64,000 bases of DNA from Planctomycetota bacterium (GTDB taxonomy: Bacteria > Planctomycetota > UBA1135 > UBA2386), in the NCBI GenBank assembly GCA_020638735.1, contig JACKHZ010000010.1:620001-684000 (forward strand), written 5' to 3'. Positions 35,756-44,279 of the stretch are shown piece after piece. Made by a program: the position numbers and the translations under genes. The notes under the pieces were generated by a model that was not told the DNA's origin, searched no databases, and saw only the letters and a program-made list of their open reading frames with translations. Each line of letters opens with the position of its first letter. Positions within the stretch are counted from its first letter, which is position 1.

Positions 35756-38450
35756 ATGCTCCGTCGCCTCGCAACCCTCGCCTCGTTCGCCTGCTGCACG
35801 GCCGCGGTATCGGCGCAGGACGGCGCCGGGTGGTGGGCCTGGGAGCCGCTGCGGCGGCCGGAGGTGCCGGGAGGCGCCGCGGCGGCGGAGTCGTCGCCGG
35901 TCGACGCGTTCGTGCGGGACCGGCTGGCGCGCGCAGGCCTGCAGATGGCGGCGCCGGCCGACCGCCACACGCTGCTGCGCCGCGTCACCTACGACCTGAC
36001 CGGCCTGCCGCCGAGCGACGCCGAGCTCGAAGCGTTCGTCGCCGACGCGTCGCCCGACGCCTACGACAAGGTCGTCGACCGGCTGCTCGCGTCGCCGCAG
36101 TACGGCGTCAAGTGGGCGCAGCACTGGCTCGACGTGGTGCGCTACGCCGAGACCGACGGCTACGAGCGCGACAGCCAGAAGCCGTTCGTCTGGCGCTACC
36201 GCGATTGGGTCGTCGACGCGTTGAACGCCGACATGCCGTACGCGCAGTTCGTCACCGCGCAGCTGGCCGGCGACGAGCTGCCCGACACGACGGTCCAGGA
36301 CCAGATCGCCACCGGCTATTACCGCCTCGGCGTCTGGGACGACGAGCCGACCGACCGCGAGCAGCACCTCTACGACGTCTACGACGGCATCGCCGACACG
36401 ACCGCGCGCGCGACGCTGGCGATCTCGATGGGCTGCGCGCGCTGTCACGATCACAAGAAGGACCCGCTGCCGCAGCGCGACTACCACGCGTTCCTGGCCA
36501 ACTTCGAGAACGTCACCCCGTACGACAAGCAGGCGGTGACGGTGGCGGCCGATGGCGCGCGCGAGCGGCACGCGGCGGCGATGGCGGAGTTCGCGGCTGC
36601 GTCGGCGCAGAGTCGCGAAGCGCTGCGCCGGTTCGCCGAGCAGGTGCACAGCGAGGGCGACGTCGGGCCGGCGTGGCGAGAGGCCACGGCGATCGTCGCG
36701 CGATACGACGGCGAGACGGCGGGGCCGACGAGAGTGTTCGATGCGACGGCTGGTCGGCGGCACGGCCACGTCGAGGGGCAGATCGTGCAGGTCGAAGGCA
36801 AGCAGGGCCGCGCGCTGCGATTCGATGGCGACGACCACGCGGTGTTGCCGAGGTTGGTGGAGGAGTCGTTCTCGGTGACCTTCTGGGTGCGCAGCGGCGA
36901 GTCCGGCCGCGGCCGCATCCAGGATCCGCGATGGTTCACCGGCACCGGTCTGGTGGATGCGGAGATGCCGGGCATCGTCGACGACTGGGGTATCTCGTGG
37001 CTCGGTGATGGCTACGTCGTCGCCGGCACGGGCAACCCGGAAGCGTTCGTCGCTTCGAGCGTCGGCTATGCAGACGGGGCGTGGCATCACGTCGCGTTCA
37101 CGCGCGACATGACCACGGGTCGCATCGCGCTGTATGTGGACGGACAGCTGAGTGCCGAAGCGGTCGGTGGTCGGCAACCGCTGACCGCGCCGGAGGAGTT
37201 GTTCGTCGGGCGGTGTCATTCTGCTGGGCCGGGCTTTCGCGGCGACCTCGACGAACTGACGTTCTGGAGCCGCGTGCTGGCGCGCGCGAAGAGGTCGTCG
37301 CCTCGGCGCTGGAGTTGCCCGGCGGCATGGGGATCGGCGCCTCGCTCGTGGACCGGCCGGAACTCGCCGCGTTCGCCGCCTTGCGCGCCCCTGGAATCTG
37401 ACACCGTCGACGTGTTGTGCGTGCGAGAACGTGGCCGTCGGGCGAAGACGTCGTTCGTGCGGCTGCGCGGCAACGTGCACGCCGAAGGCCCGGCCGTCGA
37501 AGTCAGGCGTGCCCGGCATGCTCGCCGCGTGCGCGCCGCCGCTCGGCTCCGCCGCACCGACCGCCGACAGCACCGGGCGCCGCCTCGCGCTGGCGAAGTG
37601 GATCACCTCGCCCGACAACGGCCTCGCCTGGCGGGTCGTCGCGAACCGCCTCTGGCAGCATCATTTCGGCCGCGGCATCGTACGTTCGAGCAACGACTTC
37701 GGCCGCCTCGGCGATCTGCCGACCGACAGCCGCCTGCTCGACTGGCTGGCCAGCGAGATGCTGACGCGCGGCGGCAGCATCAAGGCGATGCATCGCCTGC
37801 TGGTGACCTCCGCGACCTACCGCATGCAGTCGTCGCCCAACCAGGCGTGCAGCGACGTCGATCCGATCAACGACCTGTTCTGGCGCTTCGATCGGCGCCG
37901 GCTCACCGCCGAAGAGGTGCGCGACTCGATCCTGTCGGTCTCCGGCGCGCTCAACCTGCAGGTCGGCGGCCCGACGGTGTTCCCGCCGATGCCGGCCGCG
38001 GTGCTCGCAACCGCGTCGCGCCCCGAGGACGCCTGGGGCAAGTCGACGCCGGACCAGGAGGTGCGGCGCACGCTCTACGTGCACACCAAGCGCTCGCTGC
38101 AGATGCCGTTGCTGGTCGGCTTCGATCAGGCTGACACCGACAACAGCTGCCCGGTGCGCTTCGCGACGGTGCAGCCGACGCAGGCACTGACGCTGTGGAA
38201 TGGCGAGTTCGCGCACCAGGAGGCCGCGCGCATGGCGAAGCGGCTCGAGCGCGACGCCGGAGAGCTCGACGCGCGGTTGCGGCGCGGGCTCGAGCTGGTG
38301 ACGCAGCGGCCGGCGCGCGACGACGACTTGGCGCGGCTCCAGCAGCTCGTCGCCGAGCTGCGCGACGAGTTCGGCAAGAGCGACGCCGAGGCGCTGCAGC
38401 GCGTCTGCCTGGTCCTGCTCAACAGCAACGAATTCCTCTACCTGGACTGA
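35756..38450 (+). pseudogene. DUF1549/DUF1553 planctomycete protein with LamG domain, broken by three frameshifts
   Basis: One gene in four frame segments. ATG 35756 gives a signal peptide ending AVSAQ. Then come DUF1549 (LLRRVTYDLTGLPPSDAE; WLDVVRYAETDGYERD; a haem-type CARCH), a LamG-like domain (~residues 330-510; FWVRSGESGRGR), and DUF1553 (TGRRLALAKWITS; VANRLWQHHFGRGIV; SVDPIND-like block). The frame changes at a (GC)n run at 37280-37288 (+2), at a C run at 37387-37392 (+1), and near 37505 (+1). The first segment ends at ~37285 and the last runs 37506-38450. Each shift is an insertion. The gene is paired with the DUF1501 gene 5 bp downstream, the usual partner. The protein family is certain; whether the breaks are real or assembly errors is open. 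Confidence 0.85.
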
Positions 38451-38455
38451 CGCCG

Positions 38456-39938
38456 ATGACCCCCGATTCCGCCTCCTCGTTCTGCGGCCGCACGCGCCGC
38501 GAGTTCCTGTGGCAGACCGGCGGCGCGTTCACGGCGCTGCCGCTCGTCGACATGCTGTCGCGCGACGGCTTCTTCGCGCGCGGCAGGAGAAACGAGGAGG
38601 ATGAACCGGGTTCGACACCCCTCGTTGGATGGGCCATTGGCGCCCAAGGCGCCGCACTTCCCGCCCAAGGCCAAGGCGGTGATCTTCCTGTTCATGTACG
38701 GCGGGCCCAGTCAGGTCGACACGTTCGACTACAAGCCCAAGCTGTACCCGCTCGACGGCAAGACCATCGAGATCAGCACCAAGGGCCGCGGCGGCAGCAA
38801 GAACCAGGGGCGCGTGGTCGGCCCGAAGTGGAACTTCCGGCAGTACGGCCAGTGCGGCAAGTACGTCAGCGACCTGTTCCCGCACCTCGCGCGCTGCGTC
38901 GACGACATGGCGTTCGTGCACAGCATGTACGCCGACTCGCCGCTGCACGGCTCGGCGATGCTGATGATGAACAGCGGCCGCATCCTGTCGGGCGCGCCGT
39001 GCATGGGCTCGTGGGTGACCTACGGCCTGGGCAGCGAGAACGAGAACCTGCCCGGCTTCGTGGTGATGCTCGACCAGAGCGGCGGGCCGATCTCGGGCGC
39101 CAAGAACTGGAACAGCGGCTACATGCCCGCGGTCTACCAGGGAACCGTGCTGCGTTCGCAGGGCGAGCCGATCCTCGACCTCGCGCGGCCCGAGGGCATG
39201 AGCGACAGTGAGCAGCGCCTCTTGCTCGACGTGCTCAAGGAGCAGAATCACGCGCACCTGCGCGGCCGCGCCGACGACAGCAATCTCGCCGCGCGCATCG
39301 CCAGCTACGAACTCGCCTACCGCATGCAGCACCACGCGCCCGAGGCGATCGAGCTGGCGCAGGAGAGCGAGGCGACGCGCGCGCTCTACGGCATGGACGA
39401 CCCGCGCACCGCCGACTTCGGCAAGAAGTGTCTGCTGGCGCGCCGGCTCGTCGAGCGCGGCGTGCGCTTCGTGCAGATCTACAGCGGCGGCAACCACAAC
39501 GACCACAACTGGGACGCGCACGGTGACCTCGTGCTCAACCACGAGAAGCACGCCGGCGACACCGACCGGCCGATCGCAGGGCTGCTCGCCGACCTCAAGC
39601 AGCGCGGGCTGCTCGACTCGACGATCGTCGTCTGGGGCGGCGAGTTCGGCCGGCAGCCGACCGCCGAGTACGCCGAGGGTACCGGCCGCGACCACAACTC
39701 GGCGGGCTTCACGATGTGGCTCGCCGGCGGCGGCATCAAGGGCGGCACTTCGGTCGGCACCACCGACGAGCTCGGCAACGAGGCGGTCGAGCGGCCCTTC
39801 CACGTGAAGCACCTGCACGCGACGATCCTGCACCAGATGGGGCTCGACCCGAACCGGCTGGCGTTCTTCCACGCCGGCCTCGACCAGAAGCTGGTCGGCG
39901 TCGAGCGCGTCGACCCGATCCGCGAGCTGATCGTCTAG
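38456..39938 (+). pseudogene. DUF1501 family protein, broken by one frameshift near the N-terminus
   Basis: ATG 38456 begins TRREFLWQTGGAFTALPLVDML, a Tat-type signal as usual for DUF1501 proteins. The frame then shifts by +1 between 38618 and 38625, and the rest continues to 39938: DGPLAPKAPHFPPKAKAVIF, FMYGGPSQVDTFDYKPKL, then GEFGRQPTAEY and HNSAGFTMWLAGGGIKGG, the sulfatase-like core. The second segment alone starts with an ATG at 38601 and would make a 445-residue protein without the export signal. DUF1501 proteins are almost always encoded next to a DUF1549/DUF1553 partner in Planctomycetota, as here. Function of the pair is unknown, possibly handling polysaccharides outside the cytoplasm. 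Confidence 0.85.
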
Positions 39939-39944
39939 CGTGCG

Positions 39945-40205
39945 TCAATTGGTCGATTGCTTCGGCGGGCGGGTCTCCTCTTCGTCGGGCGCGCCCATGT
40001 CGAGCGCGACCAGCGTCGCCAGGTAGAACGCGCTCTCCTCGGGCTGCTCGCGCACCAGGTCGCGGGCGACGGCGACGAACTCGCGAAAGGTCAGCACGCC
40101 GTCGTGGTCGCGCGACAACAGGCGGCTGCCGAACTCGAGCGCGTGCGGGCAGGACAGCAGGCGCAGCGAGTGGCGGGCGACGGGGGACGAGGCGGGCACG
40201 GTCAT
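39945..40205 (-). CDS. Small EF-hand-like protein
   Basis: An 86-residue protein starting at ATG 40205, chosen because an AAGGAG ribosome binding site lies nine bases upstream. It has one EF-hand-like loop (SRDHDGVLTFREFV) lacking the usual first Asp-x-Asp spacing, followed by a helical segment (LVREQPEESAFYLATLVALDMG) and an acidic tail. It starts 74 bp after senB on the same strand and could be the last gene of that group. It is convergent with the DUF1501 gene, 6 bp apart. Calcium binding is possible but unproven. Confidence 0.6.
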   Translation of the reverse strand: MTVPASSPVARHSLRLLSCPHALEFGSRLLSRDHDGVLTFREFVAVARDLVREQPEESAFYLATLVALDMGAPDEEETRPPKQSTN

Positions 40206-40279
40206 CGGTGGGGGCTCCTTGTGGTGGGGCCGCGACATCGCGTCGCGGTCGGGAGCTAGTGCCGCGACGGGGGCAGGAC

Positions 40280-41284
40280 TTACCCGAGCTCGGCCAACAA
40301 TCGCCGCCAGGCCTCGCGTTCGCGCGCCGGCGCCACCATCGGTTGCAGCACCTGCGTGCGCCGACACAAGTCGTCAAGGAACGCCGGTTCTCGAACGCAG
40401 CGGGTCAGCAGCGCGCCGAGCGCGCCGGCGTCGCCGGCGGGGAAGGTGCCCGGCCAGTCGGCGCCGAGCAGGCCCACATTGCCCGCCACGTCGCTGCACA
40501 GCACCGGGACCCCCGCGGCGATCGCTTCGGAGACGACGTTGGCGCCGCCCTCGGCGTTGGACGGCACCAGGCAGACGTGCGCTGCCGCGAGCAGCCGCTT
40601 GGCGTCGCGGCGCGGCAGTTCGCCGACGAAGCGCGCGCGCGGCTCGGCGGCGACCGCGGCCTCGACCTGCGCGGCGTAGGCCTCGTCGCCGGCGTCGGCG
40701 AGCCGGCCACCGGCCAACACCAGTTCGAGCGGCACGTCGGCGGGCACCGCGCGCAGCGCCTGCACCGCCAGCAGGGGTTGCTTGACCGGACGAAGGTGGG
40801 CCAGCAGTACCGCGGTGAACCGCGAGGCGCGTGGCGCCGGCTCGGCGGTCGCCGACTGCACGATCGTGCGCGTCTTGTGGCGCAGCTCCTCCGGCAGCGT
40901 CGCCGCGACCAGCGGGTGCAGCGCGACCAGCGCGTCGGCGCGCGCGGCGGCGGCGAGTGCGCGTTCGCCGAGCTGCGGCGGCGCCGCATCGGGCGTCGGA
41001 TGCAGGTCGGTGCCGGCGAGCAGCACGACGATGCGCGCCGCCGGCTGCTGCGCCGCGCAGGCGAACACCGCGTCGGCGCTCTTGTGCGCGTGCACGGCGA
41101 TCAGCACGTCGGTCGGCGCGCCGTCCCAATGCGTCGTGATGTGCGGCCGGCAGCCCAGTTGCCGCAGCAGCGCGGCGATGCGCACCGCGGTCGCGCGGTT
41201 GCCCTTGCGCGAGCCCGGCGCGGCCGGGGTGACGATGCTGACCCGCTGGCCGGTGCCTGCGTCCGCTGCCTGCGCCGCGCTCAC
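40280..41284 (-). CDS. senB: SenB-like selenosugar synthase (GT-B glycosyltransferase)
   Basis: A 334-residue GT-B glycosyltransferase. The N-terminus SIVTPAAPGSRKGNRATAVR and the C-terminal EGGANVVSEAIAAGVPVLCS, VGLLGADWPG and PAREREAWRRLLAEL match the SenB family. In Variovorax paradoxus, SenB joins selenophosphate and a UDP-sugar to make a selenosugar for selenoneine. The start is a GTG whose bases overlap the stop codon of the selW-like gene, which implies coupled translation. No senA (EgtB-like) or selD (senC) is in the window, so the selenosugar may have another fate here. The assignment rests on conserved blocks recalled from the family; a glycosyltransferase is certain, SenB itself very likely. 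Confidence 0.85.
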   Translation of the reverse strand: MSAAQAADAGTGQRVSIVTPAAPGSRKGNRATAVRIAALLRQLGCRPHITTHWDGAPTDVLIAVHAHKSADAVFACAAQQPAARIVVLLAGTDLHPTPDAAPPQLGERALAAAARADALVALHPLVAATLPEELRHKTRTIVQSATAEPAPRASRFTAVLLAHLRPVKQPLLAVQALRAVPADVPLELVLAGGRLADAGDEAYAAQVEAAVAAEPRARFVGELPRRDAKRLLAAAHVCLVPSNAEGGANVVSEAIAAGVPVLCSDVAGNVGLLGADWPGTFPAGDAGALGALLTRCVREPAFLDDLCRRTQVLQPMVAPAREREAWRRLLAELG

Positions 41285-41511
41285 CGCGACGCCAGGATCT
41301 CGACGACCTCACCCGGATCGGGGAAGCGCGGGTCGTCCATCTGCTTCTTGTTCCAGACCTGGTGGCCGTCGACGGTGACGATGAAGTCACCCCTGCCGCC
41401 GGGCTTCTTCTCGATGGTCGCGTCGGGGTGGGCCTCCGAGATCTCCGCGGCCAGACCGGTCGCGATGGGCAGGTAGTTTCAGACGACGCAGTATTCGATT
41501 CTGACGTTCAT
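41281..41511 (-). CDS. SelW-like (Rdx family) selenoprotein with in-frame UGA
   Basis: A 76-residue protein if the TGA at 41481-41479 is read as selenocysteine. It starts at ATG 41511: MNVRIEYCVV, then Sec11, then NYLPIATGLAAEIS. The C8-V-V-U11 motif is the redox centre of the SelW/SelT/SelH (Rdx) family, where C-x-x-U or C-x-x-C occurs right after the first strand. After the TGA the frame stays open to a TGA at 41283-41281, and GRGDFIVTVDGHQVWNKKQM is the family's second half. A hairpin just after the UGA fits a bacterial SECIS. The gene lies 44 bp downstream of a DUF423 gene and overlaps senB. Probably a thioredoxin-fold redox protein. An ordinary gene call would miss it or truncate it. Confidence 0.88.
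41446..41464 (-). promoter_or_regulatory. Bacterial SECIS-like hairpin
   Basis: On the minus-strand mRNA, 14 nt after the UGA, CGCGACC (41464-41458) pairs with GGCCGCG (41452-41446), with one A-C mismatch, around a GGUCU loop (41457-41453). E. coli fdhF also presents a GGUCU in its SECIS apical loop, with GU important for SelB. The loop begins 21 nt after the UGA versus 18 in fdhF, inside the usual range. Inferred from sequence only. Confidence 0.75.
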
Positions 41512-41555
41512 GGCCGCGAGTCTAGGCCACGAACCGGGCAGGCCAAGCTCCGACC

Positions 41556-41951
41556 TCAGCTCGCCGGCCGCCGGGCGAACATCAACGCGATCCAGCCGAC
41601 GACGAAGGCCACGCCGCCGAGGGGGGTCACCGGGCCGAGCCAGCTCCAGGCCCGTTCGCTGAAGACGAGTCCGTAGAGCGAGCCGGAGAACAGCAGGATG
41701 CCGAGCGAGAACATCACCACCGCGAGCCGGGTCCGGTAGCCGATCGCCTGCAGCGCGGCGCAACCGAACAGCGCCAGTGCGTGGTACATCTGGTACCGCA
41801 CGCCGGTCTCGAAGGTGCGCAACAGCTCCTCCTCGTAGCGGCCCTTCATGCCGTGGGCGGCAAAGGCACCAAGCGTTACCGCCGCGCCTCCGAACAGCGC
41901 TGCGAGGACAAGGCCCGCCGGACGTGCGGCGGGGGTGTTCGAGGAGGTCAT
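41556..41951 (-). CDS. DUF423 family small membrane protein
   Basis: A 131-residue protein with four hydrophobic segments. Family features are the LGAFAAHGMKGRY block after the first helix and TGVRYQMYHALALFG before the second, then LGILLFSGSLYGLVF and LGPVTPLGGVAFVVGWIAL. DUF423 (YgdD-like) proteins have no assigned function. ATG 41951 fits the hydrophobic start. It is 29 bp downstream of a small lipoprotein gene and 44 bp upstream of the selenoprotein gene, all on the minus strand, so they may share a transcript. Confidence 0.85.
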   Translation of the reverse strand: MTSSNTPAARPAGLVLAALFGGAAVTLGAFAAHGMKGRYEEELLRTFETGVRYQMYHALALFGCAALQAIGYRTRLAVVMFSLGILLFSGSLYGLVFSERAWSWLGPVTPLGGVAFVVGWIALMFARRPAS

Positions 41952-41980
41952 GGCCGGCCGAGGCTACGCGGCGGCCCGGC

Positions 41981-42133
41981 TCAGCGACAGAAGCGGATCA
42001 CCGGCGCGTGGCAGTGGTGGCGAGGCCCGACGAAGCGCGGGCCGCCGCAGCCGAACCGGTGGAAGTGACAGGCGGACAAGGACATGGCGATGATGATCAG
42101 AACGGCGAGTCGCAGCGGTCGAGAAGTCTTCAT
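41981..42133 (-). CDS. Small His/Cys-rich lipoprotein
   Basis: A 50-residue protein starting at ATG 42133, with a GGAGGG ribosome binding site about five bases upstream. The N-terminus MKTSRPLRLAVLIIIAMSLS is a lipoprotein signal with lipobox LSAC. The mature ~28 residues carry five histidines and four cysteines, including the lipid-anchored one: CHFHRFGCGG, then PRHHCHAP and a C-terminal RFCR. It looks able to bind a metal, or perhaps selenium or sulfur species, at the membrane. It is first in a minus-strand run with DUF423, the selW-like gene and senB, and divergent from the hydrolase gene at 42267. Very short; not a recognised family. Confidence 0.65.
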   Translation of the reverse strand: MKTSRPLRLAVLIIIAMSLSACHFHRFGCGGPRFVGPRHHCHAPVIRFCR

Positions 42134-42266
42134 CAGGCCCTCCAGTCGGGAGCGGGGAAGCAGATCCGGGTTGGCAAGGCGCCGGGCAGCGCATCCCGGC
42201 GCCGCGCGTGTCACCCGGGCCCGGATCGACTCTGTTACGCGGCCCGGATCGGCCGATAGGGCCGGC

Positions 42267-44231
42267 ATGATCCGCATCCGGAACGTCGTCTCGTTCTCGA
42301 TCTCGCTGCTGTTCGCGCTCGCCGGCCCGGCCGCGGCGCAACAGGACCCGCAGCCGACCCTGCCCGGGGTCACGGCCGCCTTCGACAAGGCGGTCTCGGC
42401 GATCGGCGCGGACGACGCCGGCCTCGCGGTGGTGCGCGACGACGAGGTGCTGCACCGGCAGCTGCACGGCAAGAGCGCCCTCGACACCGAGATGCCGATC
42501 GCCTCGGCGAGCAAGTGGCTGGCGGTGGCGATGGTGCTGCGGCTCGTCGACGACGGCCTGCTCGACCTCGACGTGCCGGTGGCGCGCTACGTCGAGGAGT
42601 TCGACCGTGACGACAAACGGCGCATCACGCTGCGGCAGTGCCTGGCCAACACCAGCGGCCTGCCGTCGCGCCTCAACGACCGCATGCGCGGCTGGGACAT
42701 GCAGCGCTTCGCCGAGGAGGCCGCCGATGTCGGGCTGATCGGTCAGGCCAACAACGAGTTCCGCTACGGCGGCGTCGGCTTCCAGGTCGCCGCGGTCGCG
42801 GCCGAACGGGTCACCGGCAAGACCTGGCACCAGCTGTTCGCCGATCGCATCGCCGCGCCGCTGCAGATGACGCACACCTCGTTCGGCACGCTGTTGCCGC
42901 TCGGCGGTCAGCCGGGCAAGGCGAGCCTGCCGTGGGTCGCCGGCGGCGCCGTGTCGACGCTCGAGGACTACTCGCACTTCGTGCAGATGCTGCTCGGCAA
43001 GGGCGTGTGGCGCGGCCACCGCGTGCTGTCCGAGGCGGCGGTCGCCGACATGCTGCGCGACCAGGTGCGGCCGCAGATCGTCGTGCACCTGGCGACGCTC
43101 GAGGGCAACTACCGCTACGGCCTCGGCACCTGGATCGAACAGCTCGACGGTGGCCGCGTGCGCCACAGCGATCCGGGCGCGCTCGGCTTCACGCCGTGGC
43201 TCGACCTCGACGTCGGCGTCGGCGGCGTGTTCGCCATCGAAGACCGCGGTCCGCGCGTGCGGCGCCATATCGACGACCTGTTCGACGCCGTCTACGCCAG
43301 CGTCGCGGTCGACGCCGTCGCGGCGAGCACCGAGACGGTCGAGCTGAAGTTCGGCGGTCGCAATCGCCGCTATCACCTGCACGTGCCGCCGCACCACAAG
43401 GGCGAGGCGCTGCCGCTGCTGGTCGTGCTGCACGGCGGCGGCGGCAATGGCGAGCAGGTGCGCGAGAACACCCGCATCGACGAGATCGCCCTGCAGAAGG
43501 GCTTCGTCGTCGCCTTCCCCGACGGCACCGGTCGCCTGCCGAAGAAGCTGCTGACCTGGAACTCGGGCGGCATCGACGTCTACGCGTCGCAGCACCAGAT
43601 CGACGACGTCGGCTTCTTGAAGGCCGTCGTCGCCGACGTGCAGCAGCACGCGCCGATCGACGCCGGTCGCGTGTTCGCCGCCGGCCACTCCAACGGCGGC
43701 ATGATGTGCCACCGGCTGGCGCGCGAGGCGGCGGACGTGTTCGCCGGCATCGCCGTCGTCGAGGGGGCGATGAACTTCACCGAGGCCGACTCGACGTGGC
43801 CGATCGCGGTGATGATCGTGCACGGCACCGCCGACCAGCACGTGCTCTACCGCGGCGGCAAGACCGAGAAGGCGCTGCTGACCGGCGGCGACCGCGTCGA
43901 CGCGTCGGTGCAGCAGGCGATCGACTACTACGTCGCGCGCAACGGCGTGCTCGGCTACCCGGAGACCGACGTCGACGGCAAGGTGCGCATCGACACCTAC
44001 AAGAAGCCGAAGGCCGACGGCGTCACCGCGCCGGTGCGCGTCGTCACGCTCGACGGCGGCGGCCACGCGTGGCCGGGCGCCGATCGCCGCACGTCGTTGC
44101 TGGCCGACGAGCCGTTCCCGTGGTCGGCGTCGAAGGCGATCGTCGAGTTCTTCGCGGCGCTGCAGCCGCCGAAGCGCGGGGACGACGACGAGGCGAAGAA
44201 GGACCAGCAGCCTCCAAGCACGCCGCGCTGA
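42267..44231 (+). CDS. Secreted two-domain hydrolase: beta-lactamase fold fused to PHB depolymerase-like esterase
   Basis: A 654-residue exported protein with a signal peptide ending PAAAQ. Residues ~25-350 are a serine beta-lactamase/DD-peptidase fold with Ser80-x-x-Lys83 (SASK), LANTSGLPSR and FRYGGVG in the Tyr-x-Asn position (Asn is replaced by Gly). Residues ~360-645 are a polyhydroxybutyrate depolymerase/feruloyl esterase-like alpha/beta hydrolase: RYHLHVPP, LHGGGGNGEQ, AGHSNGGMM with nucleophile Ser475, and DGGGHAWPG holding the catalytic His. The tail is Lys/Asp-rich. ATG 42267 gives the signal peptide. Two hydrolases in one chain suggest joint attack on an ester- or amide-linked polymer; the substrate is unknown. 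Confidence 0.88.
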   Translation: MIRIRNVVSFSISLLFALAGPAAAQQDPQPTLPGVTAAFDKAVSAIGADDAGLAVVRDDEVLHRQLHGKSALDTEMPIASASKWLAVAMVLRLVDDGLLDLDVPVARYVEEFDRDDKRRITLRQCLANTSGLPSRLNDRMRGWDMQRFAEEAADVGLIGQANNEFRYGGVGFQVAAVAAERVTGKTWHQLFADRIAAPLQMTHTSFGTLLPLGGQPGKASLPWVAGGAVSTLEDYSHFVQMLLGKGVWRGHRVLSEAAVADMLRDQVRPQIVVHLATLEGNYRYGLGTWIEQLDGGRVRHSDPGALGFTPWLDLDVGVGGVFAIEDRGPRVRRHIDDLFDAVYASVAVDAVAASTETVELKFGGRNRRYHLHVPPHHKGEALPLLVVLHGGGGNGEQVRENTRIDEIALQKGFVVAFPDGTGRLPKKLLTWNSGGIDVYASQHQIDDVGFLKAVVADVQQHAPIDAGRVFAAGHSNGGMMCHRLAREAADVFAGIAVVEGAMNFTEADSTWPIAVMIVHGTADQHVLYRGGKTEKALLTGGDRVDASVQQAIDYYVARNGVLGYPETDVDGKVRIDTYKKPKADGVTAPVRVVTLDGGGHAWPGADRRTSLLADEPFPWSASKAIVEFFAALQPPKRGDDDEAKKDQQPPSTPR

Positions 44232-44279
44232 GCGCCGCGGACCGCCCCGCGCCGAGCGGCGCCTGCCACGCCGCGCGGA

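Noticed and set aside
38601..39938. Taking the DUF1501 gene as intact from the ATG at 38601
   Set aside because: The missing N-terminus, with a Tat signal, is encoded just upstream in another frame, so a frameshift explains the data better.
41479..41481. Treating the TGA as an ordinary stop or a sequencing error
   Set aside because: A single-base error is possible, but the Cys-x-x-UGA position, the downstream family sequence and the hairpin together favour selenocysteine.
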